Assembly (NCBI GenBank): GCA_037384225.1
Contig: JARROD010000003.1
Coordinates: 1-46,298 of the forward strand
Direction: 5' to 3'
DNA length: 46,298 bases
From: JARROD01 sp037384225
GTDB lineage: Bacteria; Pseudomonadota; Gammaproteobacteria; Pseudomonadales; Cellvibrionaceae
Shown piece after piece: positions 29,601 to 39,300 of this stretch. Within the stretch, counting starts at the first letter, position 1. Every line of letters begins with the position of its first letter. The position numbers and the translations under genes were made by a program. Under the pieces are notes generated by a model. The model made no database searches and was not told the DNA's origin. It was given only the letters and a program-made list of their open reading frames with translations.

Positions 29601-30345
29601 CATCGGCAAAATACCCTGCCACGGCTTCCAGCGTTTGGTATTCAAAGAACACCGTGGGATAGAGCGTGATGTCGAGCTCGCGCTCGAATTGCTCCGCCAG
29701 TTGAATGATTTTAGTGGAGTCCAACCCCAAGTCCATGAGGTTGGCCTCGACATCGATTTCCGCCTCCGGTACTTCCAACGTTTGCGCAAATCGATTAACC
29801 AGATAGTCTTGTACCCGCACGATCAGATCTTCAGCATCCACTGCACCGTTCGCAGCCGTTGCTTCGCTCGCGGGTGTCGATCCCTTGGGTTCGTCACTCG
29901 GGACATCGGTCGATACAGTCGCGGATGCAGCAGGCGGTTCAGCGGTGTCAGCGCCATTAAACACGCCGGGATACTCTTCAGCGAAATGCTCCGCCACTGA
30001 CGCCAGCGTCTGGTGTTCGAAAAACACCGTGGGATAGAGCGTGATGTCGAGTTCTTGCTCGAATTGCTCCGCCAATCGAATGAGTTTGGTGGAGTCCAAC
30101 CCCAAATCCATAAGGTTGGCCTCCATATCGATTTCCGATTCAGGTACTTCCAATACTACTGCAAGCCGGCTCACCAGATAGTGCTCGACGCGCTGCGGCA
30201 ATCCGTGTGCATTTTTCTCCACGGCGACGAACGTTGTTGTCGCGTCCGCGCCGCGCCGGTTAAGCAAGTCCAGTGCAGTGGTTTTATCCAGTTGTCCCCC
30301 AGCAATGCGGGCAAAAATTTCTTCAGAGTTCATAACTGTATCCAT
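23671..30345 (-). CDS. PKS-2: terminal protein, ACP-ACP-KR-KS-ACP-sulfotransferase-condensation
   Basis: Domains in order: an N-terminal four-helix-bundle-type docking segment (MNSEEIFARIAGGQLDK); two near-identical ACPs (serines near residues 84 and 209, GLDSTK in both); KR (~510-700; TGGAGGLG, QADYAYANGF); KS (~805-1230; IDTACSSSL, HGTGT, GHLEA, elongating); ACP (~1455, GLDSI); sulfotransferase (~1525-1810) with PAPS loop STPRAGSTLLR and YIHLVRDPLAVMES, like the CurM ST domain; and a C-terminal condensation domain (~1825-2205) with intact HHLVVDG at 1932-1938 and the late motif GNFACDVP. There is no thioesterase. The start of the protein completes the module whose KS ends PKS-1. CurM has KR-ACP-ST-TE; here the last module has no KR and TE is replaced by C, so the hydroxyl (or amine) that receives sulfate is unclear. 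ATG 30345 has AAGG nine bases upstream. Confidence 0.92.
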   Translation of the reverse strand: MDTVMNSEEIFARIAGGQLDKTTALDLLNRRGADATTTFVAVEKNAHGLPQRVEHYLVSRLAVVLEVPESEIDMEANLMDLGLDSTKLIRLAEQFEQELDITLYPTVFFEHQTLASVAEHFAEEYPGVFNGADTAEPPAASATVSTDVPSDEPKGSTPASEATAANGAVDAEDLIVRVQDYLVNRFAQTLEVPEAEIDVEANLMDLGLDSTKIIQLAEQFERELDITLYPTVFFEYQTLEAVAGYFADEYGNVFKTPVVEGSGENPGQVPGSSDTETYTETYTKTYTKTTENHSVARSDKAAKIDSAWPEKACLYQYAWRDYTASRPVSDSQSGTVFVYATQSDVIEALQVFASRKDNRPRVLVDGESAVDVASGERFTLAEGEWGAMPAALLQRFGTPRRVIFFVGRGGGDVEPSREAALAALGMLRDVDNKIDLEIVFAIENDELGCSASFALASFAATIRVEYPRIATTVVTLDSRAELGQWLDAKLPNNAVLHNSAGHWRQRVVEHLAPTHAGEVTLRTGGVYLLTGGAGGLGAVFAEDLALRYSARLVLSGRRAEDDSIRALLERIRRAGGDARYVGGDIADLQVAQRVVETALNAFGPVNGVIHAAGIVNDTAIPRKTAADFARVVSPKVLGVRHLDALTAKEPLDFFVTFSSIAAVTGNHGQADYAYANGFLDGFVVQRDEQVAAGRRAGRSLSIQWPLWAEGGMRPHQAVIDFMEDNLGLSPLSTGSGIAAFYRALDITGNALIYLEGKREAIEAWLQPQPQALAKTQTAPGHSNPASSFTPQGAPRAHNASEDDIAIIGFHGEFPGSPTPDDFWNNLIAGKDLITTDPERWQFDGLADLMGIDNDSQETFVGGFMDDVAAFDPEFFRLSAAEAELIDPQQRRFLQVAWAAIEAAGHNPMSLMGSSTGVFVGASTRDYQDRAVILASLKGSEAWILSPHSSTGLALNNIPNRLSYFLDLKGPSEAIDTACSSSLVALHRAATALQRGDCDLAIVGGVNLLLSPTPFWAFSSTGILSPNSRCRSFADNADGYVRGEGVGAVVLKPRAAAERDGDRIHALVKGSALNHGGRAQSLTTPNPRQQAEVIKQAMKRAGVAPDSISYVEAHGTGTALGDPVEIQGLKRAFRDAGADFDKARCAISTVKSNIGHLEAASGIAGLIKVLLCMRHGQLPQSLHINTPNPYLDMDKTPFYLLREKRDWPCLQNHDGTTLPRRAGVSSFGFGGTNAHAILEQYPQAPVKAACGPTLLLLSARSSDSLRQYATHLHNHLAQAVHNGEEVDLEAIAYTLQVGRTSFREKLALVANNVSEAIEALSAWAKGDKHRKVITGSSEGVAELVPALRESYGVNFLKGLFADGRLEVLAHLWLLGIPVDWDAVNPVKRRVALPTYPFGNRRYWFGGLVPSASKASTHQPLIESTAPDLHTYLRGQIAALLKVDAQSINPEKSLAEYGLDSILGMSLVNNIKQYLDMPVYVTEIMRHDTLAKLSAYLEAEVGARGTQSSTQDKKGDEIPPVETVQPITPPMSFILSTPRAGSTLLRTMLQGHERIFAPPELHLLGYSNLAERQQALNNTGLEEGLLEALKNLRHCTAEQAREEVEKLAREGADTAGVYQRLRRLSAPALLVDKSPTYGRDPDTLRQSVKLFPEARYIHLVRDPLAVMESIVRNRFDRLIDPQGDDPWKTAEAIWLEINRNIADFLDTIAENRKLIVRYEDLVREPHRQTTRVCNFFNIEATSEMLNPYGESRMLEGLHQGSLSIGDPNFLNHDRIDASLAERWQGNLPEAFKPSAETVALAAHYGYRLGRDYSLLPAQTQSLARDGQESDWYIVQRFSVQEGIGLDRDRLHEVIAGVLGAHPQLCVVLNPDKGALSQQPVADLVVTQEFEHNGKRVEKVEAKLARMLNITAGPIVGAALVCEGKSRPQISLVWHHLVVDGLSAMLLFEDIVAGCCDPSRKFTAKGNAHAYEHYLSAVTQAAQSLGSAPVWIAQHNPESSRIPDLAPEAKNGFAHQREEWIDASSLLETSGNFQNANGYFEYLGAALSQAIAQWSKAQLVVMALRLHGRSLGDESVFPNVLGNFACDVPVCLAAGAPDSMLQEFNDAYDQVSRSGIDYELLRQRDQVPPPWELATIRFNFQPLGHCADSIHYMAECLGADKQRRYLLDFIARQQGDRLQLCLRYSVKHHHRATARRLLRKWFEAVSRLFDSTSGQSEANPVTTVVAG
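29485..29520. repeat. 12-bp tandem repeat encoding a Thr/Tyr-rich linker in PKS-2
   Basis: Three head-to-tail copies of GGTGTAAGTTTY (plus strand) encode a TYTK/TYTE repeat between the second ACP and the KR. This is a low-complexity flexible linker grown by slippage. Confidence 0.8.
29641..29780. repeat. Copy A of a ~140-bp duplicated ACP-coding segment
   Basis: This stretch, which encodes the core of the second ACP of PKS-2, aligns without gaps to 30016-30155, which encodes the first ACP. The same codons are used across most of the segment. The match is close enough at the DNA level to point to recent duplication or gene conversion. Confidence 0.85.
30016..30155. repeat. Copy B of the ~140-bp duplicated ACP-coding segment
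   Basis: Direct-repeat partner of 29641-29780, encoding the core of the first ACP of PKS-2. The repeat spacing of 375 bp equals 125 codons, so recombination between the copies would delete or add exactly one ACP in frame. Confidence 0.85.
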
Positions 30346-30367
30346 TCGTTGAATGCCTTAAATAGAA

Positions 30368-33300
30368 TCACATCGTTTCGGTGAGCACCGATTCCATCGC
30401 CACTGCTTCCTGAACGCTAATGCGTCCTTGCTGTAGGGCTTCGATGATGTCTTCGTAGGTTTGCGGTGACGGTTCTAGTGTTTTCGGCACCGTTTGCTCC
30501 GGCCCCTCCTCCTGGGTCAGAGATTGCAATGGGGCTTTTGCCGGGCGACAGTGCACGCGGTTGAATTGTGTTGCCGGCAAAGGTGAGCGCTTTTGCTGAT
30601 AACCTGTCTCGGCGGGAACGAACTCCTCCAGAATCATGTGACAGTTCGTGCCTCCGAAACCAAACCCGGAAATAGCCGCACGGCGAGGTTCATCACGTGT
30701 TTCCCAAGATTCACCGCGCAATGCCGGGCGAAAGGGCGAGCGCTCAAACTCAAATCGTGGATGGGGGGTGTCGCAATGCAAAGTACGGGGAATGTAGCGA
30801 TGCTGGAGCATCATAATAACCTTGATAAGGCTTGCCACACCCGCCGCCAACAAGGTGTGCCCCATATTTGATTTTACTGAACCCACGGCGCAGTACTGGC
30901 GTTGCTGGGTAAAATCACGGTACGCTTGAGTGGCCGCTTTAATTTCGATCGGGTCGCCGAGTAAGGTGCCGGTACCGTGAGCTTCAAGATAGCCAATAGT
31001 TGCCGGGTCCACGCCAGCGTTATCGATCGCCTGGCGAATGACCGCGCGTTGCATTTTGAAGTTGGGCGTGGTGATACCCATGGTGCGGCCGTCGTTATTG
31101 ATGGCTGAGCCTCTGATGACACCGAGAATATTGTCACCATCGGCCACCGCATCGTCATAGCGCTTAAGCAGGACCAAGCCAGCCCCCTCGCCCAAGACAA
31201 ACCCTTTGGCGCGCTTGTCGAATATGTAGGAATGCGGTTCGTCCGACAGCACCGACGCTTGACTGAATCGCACGTGTGCAAATTTATCGAGCAACAGAGT
31301 AACGCCACCGGCGATGGCCATGTCACATTCGCCGGCGCGCAAAATCCGACAGGCGTTGTGAGTGGCCGCTAAAGAGGAGGAGCAGGCGGTATCCATGGTG
31401 AAGGCTTCACCGCGGAAGTCATAAAAGTCCGATATGCGCGCGGCAATCATATTCTGGATCGAATGAACAATAGCCGCTTTGGCCACATCGGCGGAAATCG
31501 ACTTATCCATGGTAGCCGGGCAATCGTCGGCTGCGGCACCGAGTATAACCGCGGTATTACTACCGGCCAGTTCACTCGCCCGGTATCCGGCGCAATCAAA
31601 CAACTGTTGTGATAATTCCAGCATCAACAGGTGTTGCAAATCCATCGCTTTGGCGTCTTGTTCACGAACGTGAAAAAAAGCCGGGTCGTAGTGGTAGACA
31701 TCCGCCATAAATCCGGCCCAGCGCGAGTAGGTCTTGCCGACGAGGCCTTTTTGGCTTGCGAACACTTCGCGCCAGTTCCAGCGGTCAGGCGTCACTTCGC
31801 TGATCATATCTTTGCCTTCCCGGATGTGACGCCAGTATGTTTCGACATCGGGAGATTGGGGAAACCGCCCCGACACACCGATAACCGCAATAGGCACCTG
31901 CCGGCGAGGGCGTGCGCCTCTACTCGAGTCTTTACCACCGTTTTGCCTCGGTTGACGGTTTGGAAGTGGTCGGTCCGCCTCTCTCTGGCCCGAGTCGCCC
32001 TCCTTTGCCTCCACCGGCCTGACGGTGAACTCGTCTATTTCCGCACAGACATTGCCGCGCGCGTCGCACACCCGGATATTAAAACGTTCCACCCGCGCGG
32101 AACTGTTGGAAGCTCGGCACACGTGCACCCAACATTCACCGGGCAAGGTCGAAAATTGACGCACTGACTTGACGAAAAAAGGTAACTGCAGACGCCCGAG
32201 GGATTGATCACTATCGGTGGCACCAATCGCGGATTGGAAAGCACAGTCCAGCAGCGCCGGATGCAATGCAAAGCCCGCGGTTGATCCCTTCTCACCGTTT
32301 AACACAATTCGGGAGAGAGCCTCGCCCTTTCCTTCGCACAGCCATTCAATGCCCCGGTACAGGGTTCCATAGTCCAGTCCGGTTTCACGGAAGGCGTGAT
32401 AAAGTTGCTCTTTTTTCCGTACCCGTGGGCAGCGTTGACGCAAAGCCTTGAGGTCCAGCCGCCGCACCTCCGGCTGTCTCTGCAAAGGTGCCACGTTACC
32501 TTGGGCATAGGTAACGTGGCCGTTCGAAGACATAAACCGGAATGCGCACCGATGATCGCGTTGATCGAAGCACAGTTCGATTTCCGCGCTGCCGCCATCG
32601 TCCAGGCCTAACGGTTGCAGCCAGGAAACATTGGTGACTTCAATAGTGTCACAACCCAACACTTCACAGGCGCCTGCGCGGGCCATTTCGATATAACCCG
32701 CACCGGGTAACAAGACTTTACCCTCGACACGGTGGTGGTCCAGGACGGCGGCGTTGGCATGCAGATGGACCCGGCCTCGAGAGCCGTTGCGAAACCTGCC
32801 GGTATCTCCCAACAAGGGGTTGGAAGCGGACCGGGGAACGGTTTTATTGCCCGGCACGCCAGGTTGGTCGAAACCGCGACCGGCGGCGCTGGAACGAAGC
32901 CGGGAGACCAGGGTGTCGCCGCCGACGACCACTTGATCGGCCCGGTTCTCTTCAATGGCCCACAAGGCTTTTTCGATAAACGATTGTAATTGCACCAGTG
33001 TGGGATTTTCGACCAGATCCGACGGCGTCAATTCGATACCGAGACGCTCGGAAATAAGTAGCGACAAGCGTGTCAGCATAACCGAATCGAAACCATATTC
33101 CACCAGTGCTGTATCGGCATCCAGCAACTCAATATCCACTTTCGATACCGCCGCCACATCGGCCTTCAGAGTGGCTATATCCCCTGAGGCCGCTGGAGAC
33201 GCCGGACTTTGTGGCGTGAGCGAGTTTGTTTTCCCGCTCACGCCGAGGGTTTGCTCGATCTTCCCGGGTTCGCCGGGGATGGCGAGCACATGGCTTCGCC

Positions 33301-36300
33301 GGCAACCCCAGAGCTGCTGCAGAGCCGCCAAACCCCACTCACTGTCGATAGCGTCGATGCCCCAGCGTTCGCTCAACCTGTTGAGCATGTCTTCGTTCAT
33401 GGTCATGCCACCGTCGCGCCAGAACGGCCAATCAATGGCCAGTGTTCGACCGTGGCATCGCCCGGCCTGGCGTTCTTTCTCTCGCCAGTTGGCGTAGTGG
33501 TCCATAAAACCGTTGCCAAACGCGTAATCCACCTGCCCCGGCGAAGCGATTTCCGCTATCAGGGAAGAGAATAGGATGAAGCATTCCACGGGATCCTTCT
33601 GCGTCAACCGGTGAAGATTGACGGTGCCGAATACTTTCGGCGCCAGCACCGCAGACATGTCCAGCGGTTGCTTGTCTGCGGCGGCGGCATTGCGCAAAAC
33701 ACCAGCGCAGTGAACAATACCGGTGATCGCCCCGAATTTTTTTCGAACGTTATCCAGTACCTTCTTAAGGCCATCGACGTCGGAGATGTCCACGCGGCGA
33801 TAAAACACCCTTTCACCCATTGCATGAACCTGTTCCCGTCTGTCATCAACATCGTGCGAACGTCCGAGGAGCACAATGGTTTCCGCTCCCTGGCGCAGCA
33901 AGTACCGGGCAATATGACGGCCGATACCGCCGCCGCCCCCGGCGACGATACAGACTCCACCAGACAGCATCGTTTCGTCGTTTTCATCGACTCGCAATGG
34001 CTGGTAGGATTTTCGCCAGCGCTCGCCGCCGTCATAGCGGATCACGTCGACGCCCGTACCCCACAGTTCATTGGCGAGACTCGCTATCGATTGCCCGGCC
34101 GTATCGGAGCACTCGACCACGGCGGCCGATAACCACGACATTTCCGCGGACAAGGTGCGTAAAAGACTTTCCTGTGCACCAAAAAGCGGATTGCCACCAT
34201 CACTGGCATTGGGCAACCAGGATACGCACCGGGTAGACCGCCGGTGACCCGCTCGCGACAACGACTGCGACAGGTAAATCCAACTATAGAAACCCTCGCT
34301 TAATTGCTGTTCCAGATCGACCGCAAGCGCATCGAAACGTTGCTGCCGGCAAACGTTAATAATGGCCGCAGGCTCGCGGTTTTGCGCCAGCAGGCAATCC
34401 ACCAGCCGTTGCCAATCGGCGACGTTATGAGGGTCGACTGTGAAGTGATCATCACCCTGTTTGAAACTGGAACCGGCTTTGATAACGATTACAGATACCT
34501 TATGCCCGGTTAATTGGCGCAGCGCGGTTGCAACCGTGTCTCCCCTGTCTATAAGCCACACGGTGCCGGGCAACCCGCTGCGACGCGGTCCGTCGTCACG
34601 CACCTGGACGGGAACGGCGTATCCTGAATCAAACCTTTGTGTTGTGGCAGTGACGTTTGAATGAGTGTCGCTTTTTTCCGCGCTGGCGAGAAGAGGAGTA
34701 TTTATTGGTTCAGCGTTGCTGTCGGTCGCGTTATCCACCGCTGCGCTGGTATTCAAATCTGGAGACCCGCCGATCCAATATTCCTGTTGGCAGAACGGAT
34801 AGCTTGGTAAAGAGAGGCGGCGGGCTCCCCGGTTGACGGGCAAGCTTTGCCAGTCAATTGTTTTGCCGCCCGCCCATTGCTTGGCTAGCTTGAACAAGCT
34901 GTCTGGGGACGCGTTCCCGACGGCGGCTGTTTTCTTCTCGCCAGGGACTGTCACCTCTCCGAGGCAGGCGTCGATAGCGTCATAGTTCTCGGCCGCGCAC
35001 TGTTCCAATGCGTCGATAAGCTCGGCCCGGTCATTGACGACGAAGGCAAGCCGAAAGCGCATAGGCTGGCGACCGATTTGTAATGTGTAAGCAATGTCTC
35101 GCAGGGCCTGTTCGGGATGTTGAAGCAAATGCGCCCGCAAACGTTCAGCCATGGCACACAAACGTTCGCGGCGTTTAGCCGACAGCACAATAACATTAGC
35201 ACTCTCCGTATCCGGGTCGAACGCTGCCCGCTTATCCGCCATATACTCCTCCACTATCATGTGAACATTGACCCCGCCGGCACCAAACGAACTGATGCCC
35301 GCACGCCTCGGATAATTAACCGGTTCCCGGCCATCGATGGCGAGCCGCGGCCGCGGCCAATCGGCGGCCTCGACTTGCAGGCGAAACGGTGTATGGGTGA
35401 AATCAATATCCGGATTGCACGGCTCGGCGTGCAAGGTGGGTACGTAACGTCGATGTTGCATCTGCAACAATACTTTCGTCAGCCCGGCCACACCGGCCGC
35501 CGATTCCAGATGTCCAATATTGGATTTGATTGAACCCAGCGCGCAAAACTGCTTATCGGACGTCCCGGCGCGAAACGCCTGACAAAGGCCTTCCACTTCG
35601 ATAGGGTCACCGAGCGCCGTACCTGTGCCATGGGCTTCCAGGTAGCTGATGGTGCGGGGATGAACACCGGCACGCGCCAGGGCTTGGGCAACGACTTGAC
35701 CCTGCGCGCCCGGATTGGCCACCGTGTAGCCGTTAGTGCGCCCATCACTGTTGATGGCGCTGCCGAGAATGACCCCGTAAATAAGATCACCGTCGGCCAC
35801 CGCCCGACGCAAGGGTTTGAGCAGTACGCATCCGGCCCCTTCGCCGATCACGGTGCCATCGGCATTGCCGCCAAAGGGTCGGCATTCGTCACCACTGGAG
35901 AGCATGGTCACGGAGGAAAGGCTGATGTAATGACTCGGGTGCAGCACCAGGTTGACGCCTCCGGCCAACGCCAGGCTGCACTCGCCTCGCCGCAGACTTT
36001 CGCAAGCCAGGTGGATAGCCGTTAATGAAGAGGAGCAGGCGGTGTCCACGGCCATGCTGGGCCCCTGAACATCCAACAGATAGGAAACGCGGTTGGGGAT
36101 GGACCAGTAGCGCGTTACCTGCGCTCGAGCCGAGGCATTACTGCTCGCGGCATCGGCGGCGGCACGCTCGTAGGTAGCGTTCATCACGCCAACGAATACA
36201 CCGACATGCCCCATGTTTCGAAGGGATTGCGGCGGCAGCCCGGCATCCTCCACGGTGGCCCAGGCGGTCTGTAGTAACAGCCGCTCCTGCGGGTCCATGG

Positions 36301-39300
36301 TTTCCGCCTCGCTGGGTGAAATCTTAAAAAACAGCGGATCAAAACAGGTCGCACCTTTTACAAAGGCGCCGTAACGACTGTAGTTAAAACCACTGCGTCC
36401 ACGGATTTCATTATAATGTTGGTGCCAGTCCCAACGCTCTGGTGGAATTTCACCGACGCTGTTGCGTCCGGCGACCAGGTTTTCCCATAGGGCTTCAACG
36501 GATTCAGCTTCAGGGTAATGGCCCGCCAGACCGATAACAGCAATTCCCGTTTCTCCCAACCCGCTCTCATAGGTTCTCTCCGATACCGATCTATCCGATA
36601 CCAGTTCGGGCCGTTGGTTTGAGTCTCCGACATTCGCCGGTGAAGCATTTTGGGTTTCTCTGCCCAACAATTGCGCCACCGATGGGGCATGGTGGAGCAC
36701 GAGGTACTCCGCCACCTCATGCAGGGTATGGTACTCAAACAGCAACGTCCGGCGCTGCACTCCGAGCCCTAATTTATCCAGCCGATCGTTGAATCGGGTA
36801 ATTAGCAACGAACTCAGTCCCAGTCCTTCCAGCAAGGCATTGGCGCGCACCCGTGACACCGGCATCTGTGCTTCCTCGGCGTAGATTTTACAGAGAATCT
36901 GCGCCAACTCAGTTACGATTTCATCCCTGTTATTCATATCGGATTGATCAGAGGACTGCTGCGATACGTCACCGGGTTCAGAAGGTCCGTCCAGCCAATA
37001 ACGCGCATCGGCGAAGGGATACGTCGGCAGAAATAGAATGCCAACGTCAGGGCTACCAGGCAGCACCTGCGACCAATTGACAGGGTAACCCTCAAGCCAG
37101 GCGCGTCGGGCGTCCTCAACAGAGGCGGGCTCCACACCCTTAGTCCGTTGGCACGGGGCATCGTCAATCTCAACCACATCGTTGAGCAGTGTTGATTCGC
37201 CATCGGCCAGCTGCTGCAGTGTGGCAATGGCCTCATCGAAAGTATGGACGGTACAAGCAAAACGACAGCGCATGGGAACCCGTCCGACCTGCAGCGTATA
37301 CGCTAAATCACACAGGCGCGGATGGCGCAGCAACGTGGGCAGCTGTTCAGCGGGGGTTTCCGTGCAGAAGCGCAAGTGCGCAGCCAGGCGAGCAGCATAA
37401 CGCAGCAGTTGTTCGCGTGAATCCGCCGAGAGAACGATCAGCTCACGGCTTTCCCGGATACGCGCGCGTACCGGCGCAGCGACTGATTCCAGCAGCACAT
37501 GGGAACTTGAGCCCTCGGCACTATAGCCATTGATCAAGGCTACAAGCGATGCCGGTTTGGTCCAGGGTTGATTCTCGGTAACCAGTGAACCGGCGGCATT
37601 GTTCCAGTCGACAAAAGGGTTGAGCGTATCCGCCACCAGGGTGGGCACCAGATTGCCGTATTGCATTTGCAATATCACCTTGGCCAATTGCGCCATACCT
37701 GAGGCAGCTTCCATGTGACCGGTATTACCTTTCACCGAACCGAGACAGTAACTGGCGCCGCTTTTTCCGAACACACGTTCCAGAGCCCTTACTTCGGCGG
37801 CATCGGCGATGCCGGAACCGGCGGCCGACGCTTCCACATAGTCAATGTCGGCGGGCTGTAGTCCGCATTGTTCAAACAGGGTTTGCAAAGGGGCGACTTG
37901 CCCATCGGTGTTGGGCATGGTACGCCCCCGACTATATCCCCGATGTGCGGTGGACGATCCGCGGATGCGGGCATATTGTAAATCACCGAGCGTTTTTGCC
38001 ACCTCGACTGGACGTAACAACATGGCACCGACACCCTCACCGACAACCCAACCATCGCCTTCATCGCCAAAGACATGGCATTTATTATCAGACGACAATA
38101 AGTCCAGGTCAGAAAGCACACGGATGTGATCTGGATGGCTAATCACGTTGACACCACCCACCACGGCGGCATCGCACTCGCCATTGCGCAGACTTGCGGC
38201 CGCAAGATGCACGGCGGTAAGCGCCGAGGAACAACCCGTGTCCACGGCCAGGCTCGGCCCTCGAAAATCAAAAAAATGAGAGACACGGTTGGGAATAGAA
38301 GAATAGGTTGACGTCGGTCCAGGCTCGCCACCGGAGCCGCCGAATTTTTGGTAATCACCCCACATGACGCCGACAAACACACCAACACGTGGCGCCGAGG
38401 CGCGCAATCGTTCCGGCGTATAACCCGCGGACTCGAGACACTCCCAGACCACTTCAAGGAAAAGTCGTTCCTGGGGATCCATTGTTTTGGCTTCGAGCGG
38501 CGCGATGTTAAACAGCAGACTATCGAACCGGTCAACGTCGCTCAGAAATCCGCCTCGTAGCGATGGTTGCTGCCACCGGGTTTCGGGCAAAGGTGTAATC
38601 TTACTGTTCCCCGCCCGTAGTATTTCCCAAAATTGCCAAAGATTACACGCACCGGGGTAGCGGCCGCTAATACCGATTATTGCCAATTCGTCTCGCCGCG
38701 GCGGCGCCGGCGCATCGGGTGCACGCCATGCCGGCCCGATGGGCTGGTCGAGTGCACTGAGCGGCAAGGGCTGATTATGGTCGAAGTAACCACCGGTAAA
38801 GCCGTGTATGAACACCTCATCCGCGCCTAACCCTCCGGCCTCCTGGACCGGTTGCAGGTGCATCCAGCCTATGGGACACAATCCCAGGTTGAATGCGGCC
38901 TGATGCCACATGATGGTCTGCCCCAGCATGCCTGAACCGAGCACCGCTTGGGTCAGGTATTCCGCGTTCTCAAGCGTAGACTTCGGCGCTACCATCAACA
39001 GGGAGAATGCAGCTTGGTCGAAATGTCCTCGGTTGAATGGGTAGACACCTTTTCGCAACGGCTCATACGCATGCGAATCGACAAACACAAGTTCCCGGCT
39101 TTGCCTGTCATAACGCCACAGACCCGCATCCACGCCTTCAATGGCATTGGCTTTTATCAACACGTAGATATTTATCAGGTTGGAAAAAGGTATAGCGCCA
39201 TCCGCCTCCTGCCCGAGTCGTTCAACTTCCGCATCAACTAACGCGATAACGTCAAAGAAGACCCGGCCCTCAATGGCGCGCCGGGCGTAATCCCGTCTGC

